This document shows, piece by piece, positions 25,640 to 39,636 of a stretch of DNA of 64,000 bases; the first letter of the stretch is position 1; each line of letters begins with the position of its first letter. The stretch lies in the NCBI RefSeq assembly GCF_021130785.1, contig NW_025776242.1:310001-374000 (forward strand), in the 5' to 3' direction. The position numbers and the translations under genes were made by a program. Origin of the DNA: Homalodisca vitripennis. Taxonomy: Eukaryota; Arthropoda; Insecta; Hemiptera; Cicadellidae. The notes below the pieces were generated by a model, which did no database searches, was not told the origin of the DNA, and worked only from the letters and a program-made list of their open reading frames with translations.

Positions 25640-27299
25640 TGTGTCCAGTATTATAGTTGCCCTACAAATATCGTTTGCCAGAAGGATGTTGCCAGGATAT
25701 AAGACCTGATTCAGCTTTTCCTCCATCAGAAATAATTGATACATTTTCATAGATTTATCTCATACAAGGTATTCAATATATAAAAGTCATATCTCAACAA
25801 TAGCAATTTTTCAATATAATTAAACATAAAACGTACATAATTCATTTCTTACGCAATAGTGTTCCTAATCTAATCTCTAAATATGAGTATGTATATTGAA
25901 TAATAAATAAAACTAATAATAAAGAAAAGTTTGATAATGTTTTTTGCTGTATTTCTAAAGTTCCTTTGAGCTTGGTAAAGAAATCATTTTCAACCGACGT
26001 GGTGAATTCAAATGGTCAATAAATTACTGTAGTATTTCGTTAAAATTAAGGAACATAAGTGGAGTTTATCTACTGATTTTTGAAGAACCGGAAATATGAC
26101 ATAGTATCAAGGTAACCGGTTACTATGGTAGGCAGACTTAGAGACAATGTTTATTTAATAGGTTATGACATACATACCTACCTTATTTATAATCAGTTAT
26201 ACATGGATTGGCGAACAAGATGTAATATGTCCATACAGCTAACACCCAACACTGTTTTCTTAAATCCTCAAAGCTTTTTTTACTTTTTATTTCCATTGAA
26301 AGATTATTAGCAAAGGGTCTTTTGAAACAAATTATTAATTTCAGGCAGTTTTCAAATGCTTTTTCCACATTATACTCTCTCAGTCTTCATTAGTATGAGA
26401 TACTTTAGGTGATACCTATCTGATATCACATTTCATACAAAGTTCGTGTTGCCTTAAAACATTCGTATTACTTATGCATTAATTATTAATATAAAAAAGG
26501 CTACCGCCACAAATTGTAAAATCTATTTAGTTGAGGTAAATTTTTGAACTACTTTGTGTTATTTCTTTCGTGACAGGTACAACAATACAATATCTTCAAA
26601 CTCAAAATAATCTCACATCAATTTCCATTATTGCTTTTAAAAAACGTTTAAATCTGTTCTATGTTAAATGCATAAGTAATATATACGTCAAGCTTGTTTC
26701 AGTTGACAATTAGTAATGGGTAATAGATGTGATTTTATCTGCAAGCTCTTTGATATTAAATATTGGTACTTCGTACAGATAGTGGTGGTTTTGAAACCAA
26801 TCGATTCAGAACAAAGATCATCGCCGTTGAGGGCATATTCTCATTTACAAAATCTCTCGTTGGTTGAGCGTTAGAGAACCTTACCACTTGAGGGCTGAGG
26901 AAATGGTTTTGTATATTTGTCTGTCTGTCTGAATAACAAACTGTCATACACAATTATTATGTTGCATAAAGTTTCCTAAATATGAAGGACTTCAAGTTCG
27001 ATGGTGGTCTATGTTACTACTTGTGATTTGGCTGAGCGTTAGTAAACATTTTAACATTGTTTGAAGGTAATCATGATTAAAAAAAAAAAAAACAATAAAA
27101 GAGTTAAAATAAACACTTACTCAATCCAATCTTATAAGTTTTATTTTAAACGACGGAACACGTCAAAGGAAGCGAGTTGAACGGCAAATTTTAAAAGAAA
27201 ATTATCTAACAAATAAGAAAAATGTGGAGTGTTCCTATCTTTTAACGAATATTTATATGACAGAATTTACAATAAACATTTAAGATATTTCAAGACTTT
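25640..27299. other. Module B, left part, non-coding
   Basis: Counterpart of A 3205-5089 at roughly 85-90 %. No gene is supported. Confidence 0.6.
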
Positions 27300-27545
27300 C
27301 TATTAATGGGTGTTACCACACCACTAAGTGTTTGTAAACAGATTTAGAGACGCTTGATACGTTTCTAAAGAATCCATTAACACAAGCCTGTTTCTGACAG
27401 TCTAGAGAAAAAACCACTTCTCGAATGGAGGCAATATTTCATTTGAAAAGCGTTATTCAGAAAACTCCTTCCAAAAGATACTGGCATTTGTAATTAAACT
27501 TCCTCTAGGTTTTCACACATTGAACAATGTCTCGCTTTGTATAAA
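27300..27545. repeat. Strongly conserved island, copy B
   Basis: Counterpart of A 5090-5335, nearly identical although the flanks are visibly more diverged. Confidence 0.7.
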
Positions 27546-27570
27546 CAATATAGTCTATGTTTTATTAAAT

Positions 27571-27581
27571 AGAGAGAGAGA

Positions 27582-27621
<40 letters not shown>
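27571..27621. repeat. (AG)n microsatellite
   Basis: About 25 AG units with one GGG interruption; counterpart of the longer A tract at 5367. Confidence 0.97.
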
Positions 27622-27624
<3 letters not shown>

Positions 27625-30600
27625 CATTAATTATTTGAACTAAATACTTGTCTTCCATTTGGGTTGGTAAATAAATCTAACGATTTTTTAGCTAATAATA
27701 ATACAACATTACTTTCTTTAATTATTATATTGTACATTTAATAATTATTATTAAATAATAACATTAATTTTTTCGGATGAAGAAATTATAAATATAATAA
27801 TATATCTTTCTCTGAATATGTAAATAATTTTAAAGGATTAATAAAGTTCTACATTGAATCTGGATAAGCTTAACAAGAGTGATACTTTTGGTTTGCATAG
27901 AATTCTAGAAAACCCTATTGATTGGCATATTAACCAATCAGTCAACCATCACTTGAGATTAGGCCGCTTTAGTTGCCAATTCTAAACAATTAACTAAAAA
28001 GAAAACAAAAATTATCCCACGGATCAGATATTTATACTAAACCAATGAAGAGTAACAATATGGTTTTAAGAAGTTCATCTAGCATGAACCAATAATAATA
28101 AAAAAGGCCCATTCCTGTTCCCGTCCTTTTTATTTCAGCCATCTTGTTTCTTTCTGGCGTGACGAATGCCATTTGCTATTGGAATCTGGTCAGTCGTAAG
28201 TGGTTGGTAGACGAATGCAGACGTATTGTTACATGTATTCTGTGGTTCAGTTTTAATGATTGGTATTGTGCATAGTTTATACTGAGTGCATGTTTTAGAG
28301 TTACCTAGTAAAGTTAACACATGACATGGTGGTTGTGATTCCTGAGTTTGGTGTGCTATAACTCTTTGGTATGATTTGTTTATTTTAACCTAGTTTGTAT
28401 TTATGTATTAGTTTAGTTATTTACCTCAAGAAGAGATCAGATTTCGAATCGTAGTATTACTGATATTTTTATTCACTGAACGATGGCAAATGTCCGAAAA
28501 AATCCTGTTCTCTTAACAATATCTTTCAATGTTAAATGTTCCATTTATATGTTAGTTATATTTTTCTTTTTTTTTTCTTCTATACATAGCAATGAGAGAA
28601 TATTAAAAGCTTTATTTGCTAAATTACAAATGAACAGAATCTAATGCATGCAACACAGTTAAGGTAGTTAGGGATAAACCGTATGTGAATTTTGAGTCTA
28701 TCTCTATATCACCTTCCCTTTCTGCCGCTTGTCATTTAGAGTTCAAGTCAGTTTCAAGAGATGCAAAACAGTACAGGACATGATGCAATGAATTTTATGT
28801 CAACTCTCAATAAACAAATATATTCTTCACCTACTCTTTTAAATTGTGGAAATCTGATATATTTACAATTAGGCAAAAAATTTATTATGACTGTACAGGT
28901 CTACACCTACTCTCATAAAGTTACTATCCTCACAGATAATCTACAAGAAATGCTGTGCGATATTAAATGTAATTTTAAGATAATTTTTAAAATAACTGTC
29001 TATTAACCTAACGAACACTTGCTATTTCACCTACACAATGTAAAGGCACTGTCCTCAGTGATAAGGGACCTGCAGGACAACCCTGACAGTGGCTTCAATC
29101 TGCTGGTTTACTGCCTAGGACCTCCTCTTCCCCTAACCACCCTTACCACTAACAATAAATACAAAGAATGTATTTCAGTTACTGATATTACTGTAATAGT
29201 TATCGATTTCCGCAATCATTAAACGTTGTCTCTGCGTTAATATAATATTAGTTTTTTCATAACTAGTACCATAACTTACCGCACTGTATTAAAATGCTTG
29301 CTAGTATTTAATTCATATTTTATCATTAAAAATAGATAACATTTCATTAATGGTGTGATTAAAATTAAATAATTATATTTTTGTGTAGACTGCAAAACTT
29401 TTAATTTTACTTCATTTTTTTAACAATGTTTATTTTTTTTATTTTTATAAAACATTTCTTATTTTTATTATTATAAGATTATTTTTATCATTGAAAATGT
29501 AATTAAAACTAAATAACACGCATAGGCATTGCTTCATATGCTGTAAAATTTAATTACTTTGCATGCACAAAAGTTTGGAAATAAAATTAATTTCGATTCA
29601 GTTGCACCAAATGAGACAATGAGAAAACCTCTTCATCTAGATACATATGGTAATACAGACAGAGCTATTTTGTAGTTTTATAATATCTTATGTTGAAACG
29701 ATTTAATAGGTAAACAAATAAGAACTCACCGTATTGTCGGGAGTACTGTAAGTTCTGAATGTCTCCGTCACCAGCTAGTTAGGGTGGTATTTTAACAATT
29801 GGTTAGTCCGCTATGTCACTACCTTCGTGATTATATTGCGTTAAAAATACTGAAATTACAGTAAAATCTTGCCTTGCTACATTTCTTCAAACGGCCATAT
29901 TCTACAGCATACCACGTGACCAGTCAGGTTTTAGACTTTGCAGTAAGGGAATGGGACATGGAGGTTACTTCAACTTTCACAGATAAACAAACTTACATAA
30001 AACATTTAGAAAAGGAAGTTTTTCCCTAACATATAATAATAGTAAGTTGTTAAGAACATGAAAGATTACAAGTTTTAGTACATGTAAATACTATTTGATT
30101 TAATTGAACTCATTAAAAATTATTATCTACAAACCAAAACCTAAAAAAATTAAAACATGATACTAGTGAAAAAATTTTCATAAAAAATTAAATATACTTA
30201 ATGTTTGAGCTCATGAACCAACTGTGTGGAGTGTTAGTACATAACTGTAACTGTATGTATTCAAATAATGTGATTCATAGAGTTAGGTACCATTAAAGGT
30301 AAAAAACTGCTTCTGAATAACTTTCATCTCAAATTGATCATTACAAGATGTCAATCATTTTATTGTTGATATCAGTTTGTAATGGGAGTCAGGAAATTTA
30401 AATGAAGAAAATATTAGATAAATGATACGAAGTTAGCGTGTAGGCAACTTTTGCATTAGGTAGCGATTGATTCATCGATAACACCACCAGGAATATTGCA
30501 ATTTTAATTAACTTTTTTGAACAGTAAAATTTATGGAGAGAACTATCACGTGATGCAAGTGTATATACCTTTTATTCCTTAACAGAACATAGTCTTACTG

Positions 30601-31429
30601 TATCGTATTGAATAATTACAATTATTAATGTTGATACCAGGTAGTTTTAGTAAATGAATAATTAATTCTAGTTCCAGACAGGTATGTGGTGTCCTAGTTA
30701 CTACCAAATCTTTAACAAATTTTAATAAATAATTGAAACATCTATGAATAATTATTTTAATGTATTCAAGTGTTTACACCACACACCAAACACCAAGCCA
30801 AGGCCAAGGCCTGTCCATGGTCTTGATCTCCGACAGTTGGTCGTTTGTCCTTCTAATAATTATTTCTGTTCACTTACTTCATTTAGATACATTGTCACTT
30901 AAGTTTTATTTTTATTCCTATTAAACATAATTTTTAATTTATTTTATTTAATTTTTTTTACTTAATAAGATATAACAAAATTTTTAAGGTTTGAAATATC
31001 AATTGAGTACTTTGTGGTGACTCGTTCTCACGCACAAGCTTTAGCACAAGCCCATGTGAGAATATTTCTCAAATAATTAAATTAGAAAAATATAAATTTA
31101 TTTTACACAATATACGTTAAAACCCAAATATTTATGGTAATTGTATATTTTTACACAATGAATACATTATTATAATTATATCATTTGTAATTTTTTTTTC
31201 GGAGAATAAACGATTTTGGTTTGATTTGATTTTTTTTATAAAGAGACAAAATGTAAAGTGTATCACCCCGTTTTCTCAAATTTTTAGTAAAACATTATGA
31301 TTAAACATAGCAAAATAAAGACAGTAAGTATTAATACAAGTTATATTATTTGAAATACAAATAAAGTATAGGATATTGTTAGTGATAATAAACTATATTA
31401 GTAATTAAGTAATTGGGTACCTATAGGTT
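27622..31429. other. Module B, centre-left, non-coding
   Basis: Counterpart of A 5480-8729. At 29037-29222 an open stretch on the plus strand reads VIRDLQDNPDSGFNLLVYC. It looks protein-like but lacks an ATG and is frame-broken in A. About 500 bp near 30640-31250 do not align well with A. Confidence 0.5.
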
Positions 31430-32796
31430 GTCAGATATTTAAACAAATCTTGGTTACAATTAATACAAACAATAATAAATTGCAACAGCAAAATATGTAA
31501 TGATTACTGCACAAGGAAATATTCAATTTATTTTCCTTATCCTGCGTTCTTGGTTATCAGAAATTTTCTACGAGTGTTCTAGCTGAAAAACAATATTCTG
31601 GAAAAAACAAAACGTTGTGAGCGTGCAAATGTAATAAAACATTTTGTTAAGAGTTAATGTGCCAAATTAGAGCCAGTTTTGTTTGTGCCGGAACATGCTT
31701 TAGACTTTCCCACGTGTGGCAAGTTACATTCATAATTACTTTTATACATTTTACGGTTTTTAACTTTTAAATATTTACATATTTAGCTGTTTAGTAATTT
31801 ATATTAAACATAGAGCAGTAATATTATTATTATTTTAAAACATTCTAAATCATTTTGAGACGATTAGCAATCTTTTTCTGGATAAAAAACTTCCACTAAT
31901 TTTAAAAATATAAAAAACGATTCATCCAAATTGGTCAGCCGTTTTAAAAATTAACATTTAGCAACTTAATTATATAGCAGTGCAATTTATTTATAAGACT
32001 AAATAATGTTTGAGCTTACATGAAAATCATAAGTTAAAAAATTAGTTTCTATACCATAAGTTTAATATGATTTTTCTCAGTGGTTTCACCCGCTTGATAT
32101 CAACTAATCATATTCTTTACGTGTGCACTTAAAATTATTTTGCAAGATTAATTCTGTTATAATTGATTCTGGTTTTAAAATTTGGAAAACGTACATGTGT
32201 TTGACAATCTACGTGACATTTGGATTTGACTAATACTTTAATTTTTATTCTGTCTCATTTATATTTTAATTTGAACTTAAAAAAATTTCAAAATTTTAAA
32301 TAAAAATTGTGTTACACATGAAAATGATATGTACATTTATACATTTTAGTATACGTTTTAATCTTAAAGTCTGCTTGGAAATGGCTACATTCACCTTTCC
32401 ACTGCAGTCTAACCTTCCGAATTCCCTTGGTTTCTAGAAGTAAGTGGAGACGAAAGGGAACACTCACACGAGCACACACGTGCACACGTCACAATTGTTA
32501 CGACACATAAACGAACACCATCGTTACGAGCCACCAGTTTGCAAACGCAGAAACGCTAGGGAAACATTACAAGAAAACACAAAAGGATACACTTTCCCTC
32601 TAAGATTATGAATTAAATCGTAACCTATTAAACCCAATTTATAATTTCTAAAAAGAGTAATTAAAGTTATTACATTAAGTCTGTTAAAGTTTCTCAAGTA
32701 CAAATATACTCTAAAAATTACTATTATCGTGCCATTCTGAAACAACCATTGTAGTCAAATTAATTATATTTTTGAATTATTAAAACAATACATTAC

Positions 32797-32863
32797 CTAG
32801 TGTATGTGTAGTGTGTGTATTTGTGTAAGTGGGGCGACCTCCTGCCACATAGACCGCATCACC
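32797..32863 (-). other. Candidate 67-nt exon, copy B
   Basis: Same length and same flanking acceptor and donor dinucleotides as in copies A and C, with a single base difference from A. Confidence 0.35.
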
Positions 32864-33020
32864 CTGGAACAATCAGAAAACAAAACATGTACTATATTTA
32901 ATAAAACATTGCAGTTGATATATTATGAACGTTTAAGAATATGGCGTTCCAAAAAAGTAATTTCCGTAAGGTAATATCTTTGAAAGCTTTATATATTGAA
33001 AGAATGTGTTGGTAAACATT

Positions 33021-33681
33021 AATTCAAACAACAATGCGTAAACTTAAGTGTTATATGATGAGATAAATATAGTATACCTGAAAGTGTTGTGTAGTGAAGA
33101 ATTATTTGTCGTAGTTAAATGTAGTTCTACACGCACTCACTCATTCACACTTTTTTCCATTCAACCAACTTTCATACTTTGCGTGTTTTGCAACACACGT
33201 GAAGAAGTGTTATATGATGAGAAGTGTCACAGAGAGGACGTCGGATCAACGTAGGACCGAGGCCACCTGAAAATAATCAGAACAAGACTCTCGAATCACA
33301 AATATGATACCAAGAAGATGCCTATTTCTCTTTCAAACTTATGGCATAATGCTGTAACAATCTAGACATGTGAACAAAACAGTTGTTTCAGAATGGCGTG
33401 AAAACTCATATCTGACATGTTTCAAAGACTTACGGTACTGAAGTTCCTCCCATTGAGAACGTAAAGTAAACCTGTATGCTGAAAAAAAAACGTCAGAATA
33501 TTATTACAATTAGAGTCCTTGTAAATTATGCACAATAAATAGGGTTATTACTATTAAAAGTAAATATGTATATTCTATACAACGAAGTAGAACTGGATCT
33601 TAAATGCATGATTTGAACAATATTTATACATAATAAATAATTATAGCTCAAAGAAATGTCAAGACTATTGATTTTTAGGCA
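33021..33681. repeat. Near-identical island, copy B
   Basis: About 98.5 % identical to A 10321-10980; see that entry for the comparison. Confidence 0.8.
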
Positions 33682-34380
33682 TTTTAACTTTTACTCTAAA
33701 TATACAGTCAGAGAGTAGATTGAGTCCAGAAGAGGCCTATTCTCATAAATGCTTGTAAACATGATGTTTGCATCAGATAGAATGGTGGAAAAACAACATA
33801 AGTTACGATTAAACAAATAAGTTTCCTATAAGACATTCCTTTTATTTCTAGTTAATTGACTTCAGTACCCTGATAATCTAAGTGATGCAGTTTTTTTAGA
33901 TACTCAAATTTCGTCAATCGTAATACAAAACACTAAACGAAATATTTGTAATGTAGCAAACAATGCAATTTATCTTAACAAAAAATAATCACGCTTACAG
34001 ATAAGATGGTAATGCATTGGTGTAATTTTCTCCTTCCATAACATTTGCTTGTCTAAGAATATTGCTATAAGTGAATTTAAATCAACCTAATACACCGTTA
34101 AAAGAATTTATTTCATTGTATTGGCCAGAAAACCTCTTTTATATCAGTAAATCTGACATTCATCACTATTCTTAAGTTTATTGTAAAGTTCTTTAACTGC
34201 TATAGTATAATCCTCGTTTTATAAAACGATTCCCCTTTGATCCTACTTGTTATTGGTTACCCAATACCACCATGGGCAAAGTTTAAAAAAGACCCACTTT
34301 TTTGCAGTATGGTTCTCATATGTAAAATATTTCAGGCTTTATACATTAAATAATTAGATCAACCGCTAGGTCAGTCCTTT

Positions 34381-34546
34381 TTTGAAGCAAGGTTACTTCT
34401 ATACTTGAACACACACTAAGACTAAGATCAAGATCAAAATCGTAATGCCTGAGCTACCGAAGGTTTGAAGCAAGGTTACTTTTATACTTGAACACACTTT
34501 AAAACTAAGATCAAAAACAAAATCGTAATGCCTGAGCTACCGAAGG
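34381..34546. repeat. 83-bp tandem duplication, B only
   Basis: Units 34381-34463 and 34464-34546 each run from TTTGAAGCAAGG to GAGCTACCGAAGG. Copy A has a single unit at about 11678-11760. Confidence 0.9.
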
Positions 34547-35651
34547 TATAGGGATTGCTTTTTTTTACTTTTCCTCAGCCGTTCGTCATCTCTGGTGGGT
34601 TGTGAAAGTGATATTCAGTGCACAGTCTGTTCCATTAATTTTGTTGGTGTGCATCAATAACTCTTGATTCTCAAATGTATGTTTCAGTATTTTTGATTTA
34701 ACGTACAGCTTAATTTATGCACCATGACTTTTATAAGTTTTAACCATTAACCATTGAATTCATTAAATTTTAATTTTAGTGCATGCTTAATCTTAAGGGG
34801 ATTTTGATACCTGAAGAAAGTTTATATAATATACGCTACTGTCATCATTTAGTTCACTCCTGCTTGCTTAAGTTCATTTGATTTGCTTCTTTCATCACTC
34901 ACAAACTTAAGCTCAAGCTGTGGCAACCAACTTAGCTTAGTGGTTATAATCAAACCAGTCTAAACTCGTTCATAACTCTACGATAATTAGTTTTTTGAAG
35001 TAATTTTATTTTATATTATTGGTTTATCCAAAGTTATGTATAGTATTCAATTAAGAAAGGATTTCCTGACAATCTGGATGTCCATTCTGCACCAATCATA
35101 GAAAACAAAATCCTTAAACCCTTTTGTCTCGTTCTTCGCGATTCATCTTAAGATGAGCATGGCACAAAACACATTGTGACTTCCACGGTTTGGTAAGTCC
35201 TGCATTAGAGCTATTCAATGTTGATGTCAGCCTTAGTAGTTATCGGCTCAATACACGATCACAAACGCTTCGCATCGGTACATTTCCTGATTAGCTGGAT
35301 CAAATACATTCCCATCTGCTTCCACCTCCTCTTACCTCTGTCTTGGAATAATCTATTCTCAACATACTCGTAGTGAGGCGTTCTCCATTCTCCACTTCCG
35401 GTATTTCTTTATGAAAAACGCCTTTATTGAAGAGGCGGAGTTAGAGCTGTCAGTCCTCTCTCTACCACTTAACCTCAATATAACCTAAATACATGTATTT
35501 CGTTGTTTCGTTATGATGTTTCGTTGTTGACTTTAACTGGAAAATATTTCATAGAAATTCGTCAATAATGTTTAGGTGAGACAGGTAGTGTTGCAATTAC
35601 TGACATTTCTAATCTTACGTTTGCATACTTCTATCTACAAGTAACCCTAGT

Positions 35652-35718
35652 TTATAAACATATGTTTATATACTAATCCTATGTTAGTATATAGGATAAC
35701 CCAATCCTATATACTATG
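35652..35718. repeat. B-only palindromic insertion
   Basis: About 67 bp inserted relative to A after 12834. It contains a 14-bp palindrome (35655-35668) and a hairpin with 13-bp perfect arms at 35685-35697 and 35704-35716 around a 6-nt loop. Confidence 0.8.
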
Positions 35719-36150
35719 GTATATTAGTAGTTTAATGTCTCTGGTATTAGAGAAATTACTGTCATTTGATGAATTATTCGATGGAATCTACCCTGTGTTT
35801 ATCTAAACTAAAGAATTTTGTCAACTATTGACCTACCTACTTTGAATAAGGTTTAGTAGCCTATATATGTGGACAAAGGTAGTTAGTTATCTGTAGCGGA
35901 ATAAACTATACTAAGTTAGGAAAAGCCTTACCTCAGTCTAATAGTAACTATATTACCTCTGTGTATTATTGATTTCGTGCAAATGAATAATAATATTGAA
36001 GTAAATGTAATAATATGAAAGTAATTTAATTTCTGAGTAATGAGCTAAAAGTCATTAACAAAATAAAGAATACTCACTTTAATTATATAAATATTATAGT
36101 ATACCAGAAAAAAAATTACAAATGAATTATTAAATGATGATATTTTTCAA

Positions 36151-38157
36151 CATCTATAATTTACCTATTCATTTGGAAAACATAATTGATAAATAAATAC
36201 AGTAATGTCAATTCTGCTCAATCTGCTACAAAATACAACTGAGTTCAATCTCAAAACGATCGTGTTTACTGATCTGTTGAACAAGATCAGGAAACACATC
36301 CAGTGACTAGTACCAATGACACAATGCCATATATTGTTTGGAGAAGGCATGTAATTGGGTAAGGGAACATATTTATTGGAAATTCATATTTATATCACAT
36401 ACACATGGCAGAAAGCAATCATCACTGAGATACTGAAATTTAAATCATACACAACAAGGAGCTAAGCATAGTATTTATAGCAAAGAAAATTACAAAATTT
36501 GTTTTATTGGCTAAAAAGTAAAGGCGGAATTGATAAGTACGAGTGTTTATCAGAATAGTAACACTTCGGAATTTGAGGTCAAATCTTGCCAGTAAGCATC
36601 AGTATTTTCATAAGTAACGTCGACCTTGTACAGTAACGACTCTCCTCTTGATTGTATTTTATAATGTTCTCAAAAAAACCACTAGCCCAAGAGAATTGGC
36701 ATAATAAGGCAGAAAAGGAGATCTTTTATAAATATTACTATACAGGTAAATTTTAAAATTAAATAAAGTTACGGATGGATAAACAAACATTTTAACTATG
36801 GATAGATATATAATTCAACGGCCTCGATTTAATAACTATCCAAATTTATACCAGGATGGAAAAGGTTAGGAAGGTTAGAGTTACGGGAGTATGTTATTAC
36901 TTAGGTATATATCAATAGGAAGGAATATTATAGGTTACGCATATAAGATATTAAAGTATTAGAACTATGAGACAGCCGGATAAAAAAATACAAAAATTAA
37001 AAATTCTGTAGGGTGGGTAAGTTACAGTATTAAGTAAAAAAAAACAATAAATCATTTAAATGCTAGTTATACTTCAACATGGGTTGATTTTATATAGAAA
37101 TTCAAGGAGAGTAAAAAGCCTGGTAAACCCCAAAAAATTTTAAATGGTAGGTAGGTAAGGAACTGACATAATTAAAAAAAATTCCAAGTAGGCAACCACA
37201 ACCAGGAGTACCGTATGTATTGCTATTATTTATCAGTGCTAATTCCAATACTAATTAATTCCTACAGTACCATAGCCTTATGATGATGTCTGTAAAGGAT
37301 ATCTCAATAATGTATGTAGTGTGAATAGTAGATAGTTAGTCTGTGTAATTAACTTTATAATATGTTTAACTTTTAGAAATGTTGTACTGGTAGCTTTGCT
37401 AATAATAGAATAGTTTGCCGTTTTATTAGTTTAACTATTACAATCAAACTTGTAATATTTAAAACAAATAATTTTGTATTTTGTTTTGTGGATTAAACAC
37501 AGTGGTTTTTTCTTTATTATTGTAATTTTATATAGTTTTACAACAAACAATACACAGAACAATACACGTATGGCATTTAAAGCATTTATAATACTTATAT
37601 ATAGATAGGAAGAGTAATGACTGAGACAAGAAACAAAATTTTTATATTTACCTTTTAGAAGGGGTACCAGGCTGATCCTCTTGGTCCCTTATCGATGAGA
37701 TGGTGAAATTTCGAATCATAGTCTATGACAGAGTTTACGTCCACTAACCGTTGTAATCTCTCACTAGCAGTCAGCAAACCAATTTCTACGCTTTATGTAG
37801 ATGTGCCTCATGATAAATGTTTTGAAGTTTTCATTCAGTTCAGTTTGTGTGTAATTGGTTTTCATGGATACGACGATATACATTGTTACTAAAACACAAG
37901 TGCTACATGGTCCTTATTATTTATTATATTCTTTGTTTACATTTTATACTAAATGACACCTGGTCAATGACGTATGATAAATAACATCCGGAGTATCATA
38001 ATAAGAGTAGTAAACCATTCCTCACAGCTGATGTTTCATCAAAATTTCCAGAGTAAGAATAACAATTTTCGTATAAATTAACGAAGGTTAAAACAAAACA
38101 AAAACTTTGATATTAATACAAGTTGATGAATAATTCCCCTCCTTTCAAAATTAAACC

Positions 38158-38160
<3 letters not shown>
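36151..38160. other. Module B, shared with A only
   Basis: Counterpart of A 13276-15330; no gene is supported. Confidence 0.6.

Positions 38161-38217
<57 letters not shown>
38161..38217. repeat. (TA)n tract left of the DNA transposons
   Basis: About 28 TA units immediately left of the first element; a second TA run lies right of the second element (41424-41445). The transposons appear to have landed in one TA microsatellite. Confidence 0.97.
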
Positions 38218-38221
<4 letters not shown>

Positions 38222-39034
38222 GTCCAAAAAGTCCCGGGTCAGTTAAATATTTTTCTAAATATTTAAAATACAGCTACAAAACCTTACACAAAGTTACTGG
38301 ACATAGAAATCTATTTTATCACATATTCATTGATCCGCTACTTCCTCAGGGGGGCGGCCCGCTAGGAGTCAGAAGAAAATCTTAAATGTAAGCATAGGTT
38401 GATATGCAGATCAAATAAAAGGTCTTTATTAGTAGAGTACAGAGCCGCAAACCCGACCTCAAAAGGATAACCGTGTCAAAAATGACAGCCGTTCAAAGAC
38501 GGCTAGGGTTTGGGTCCAAAAAGTCCAGGGTCGGTTAAATATTTTTCTAAATATTTAAAATACAGCTACAAAACATTACACAAATTTACTGGACATAGAA
38601 ATCTATTTTATCACATATTCAGTGATCCGCTACTTCCTCAGGGGGGCGGCCCGCTAGGAGTCAGAAGAAAATCTTAAATGTAAGCATAGGTTGATATGCA
38701 GATCAAATAAAAGGTCTTTATTAGTAGAGTACAGAGCCGCAAACCCGACCTCAAAAGGATAACCGTGTCAAAAATGACAGCCGTTCAAAGACGGCTAGAG
38801 TTTGGGTCCAAAAACTTCCGGGTCGGTTAAATATTTTAATATGTTAATGTAAAAAATACACTGGTGAGCTTTTTGATTTTAACTTTACTAACCCAAACCT
38901 GTTTACAATTAATAATTGTTGTTGTAGAATAATAAGTTTCATTATTTGCAATGATTTAGTCATTAGAAGATTACTACTTACAGAGAGCTTTTTCACAACA
39001 GATGCTCGAAGTGTCCGGGACCTTTTGGACACCC
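38218..39034. mobile_element. Non-autonomous TA-inserted DNA transposon with iterated left end
   Basis: The left end GGGTGTCCAAAAAGTCCCGG and the right end, read inverted, GGGTGTCCAAAAGGTCCCGG are near-perfect terminal inverted repeats flanked by TA on both sides. That is the pattern of a Tc1/mariner-superfamily element. There is no transposase. The left 292 bp is repeated in tandem: units start at 38223, 38515 and 38807, the third cut after about 34 bp, and each repeats the terminal motif. It is probably mobilised in trans by a related autonomous copy. Confidence 0.85.
38223..38840. repeat. Tandem repeat, 292-bp period, about 2.1 units
   Basis: Units are nearly identical, so the duplication is recent. 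Each unit begins with the transposon terminal motif. Confidence 0.95.
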
Positions 39035-39038
39035 TATA

Positions 39039-39491
39039 CAGGGTGTATATTATGTCTGGAAACACCCAAATATATCCCTTTAATAATTTAAATATAAATT
39101 TGAAACCTCTTACAATCGTGATAGAGATTGGGCATCTACTTTTTGGAACAATGTTTTGTTATGTCACACCAACGGGGGACGTCCTGCCGAGGGTATCGTG
39201 AATATTCTTAATGGAAAGCCTATACCTTGTGATACATAATTTTAAAGGTAATAGCTTACTGAATTGAATGCCACAAACCCGCATCTCAAGGGAATTATTC
39301 TATCAGAAAATAGAGCATTTTTAGTATTGAAAATTTACTGATGTTCAACAATGTAATTTTAAACATGGTTCTTGCCCACAAAATGTGTTACACTAATTTT
39401 TTAGCATTTTTTTAAATGTTCAATTAAATAAAACAAAAATTTCATTTTAAGCTGGTTCTATTAGCACAAATTTGCTAGTTTTTATTACAGT
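39039..39491. repeat. Left long terminal inverted repeat
   Basis: About 450 bp, pairs with 40977-41423. Its inner limit is set by the shared stretch around TTTTTATTACA. Confidence 0.9.
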
Positions 39492-39636
39492 ACAATTATG
39501 GAAATACTTATGTTATTGATTTCTTATTACAAATAAAAAATAATGTATGCTGTTAGAAAAGTCTTACAACAAACGTTTTACCTGCATTTGGGTGTCAAAG
39601 CAATTGTTCGAACTGTGTTCCTTCTACGTTTGACAA

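Larger units (their letters stand above)
31430..34140. repeat. Module section present in three copies (B part)
   Basis: Counterpart of A 8730-11450 and C 61282-64000. It contains the conserved CA-rich island (32385-32590), the 67-nt block and the near-identical island. Confidence 0.85.
34141..36150. repeat. Module section shared by A, B and D (B part)
   Basis: Counterpart of A 11451-13275. It includes two B-only rearrangements listed separately (34381-34546 and about 35652-35718) and a 21-codon protein-like block at 35336-35399 with a one-base insertion. Confidence 0.65.

Noticed and set aside
38223..38840. CRISPR-like or satellite array
   Set aside because: Two contiguous 292-bp units without spacers inside a transposon; a simple tandem duplication.
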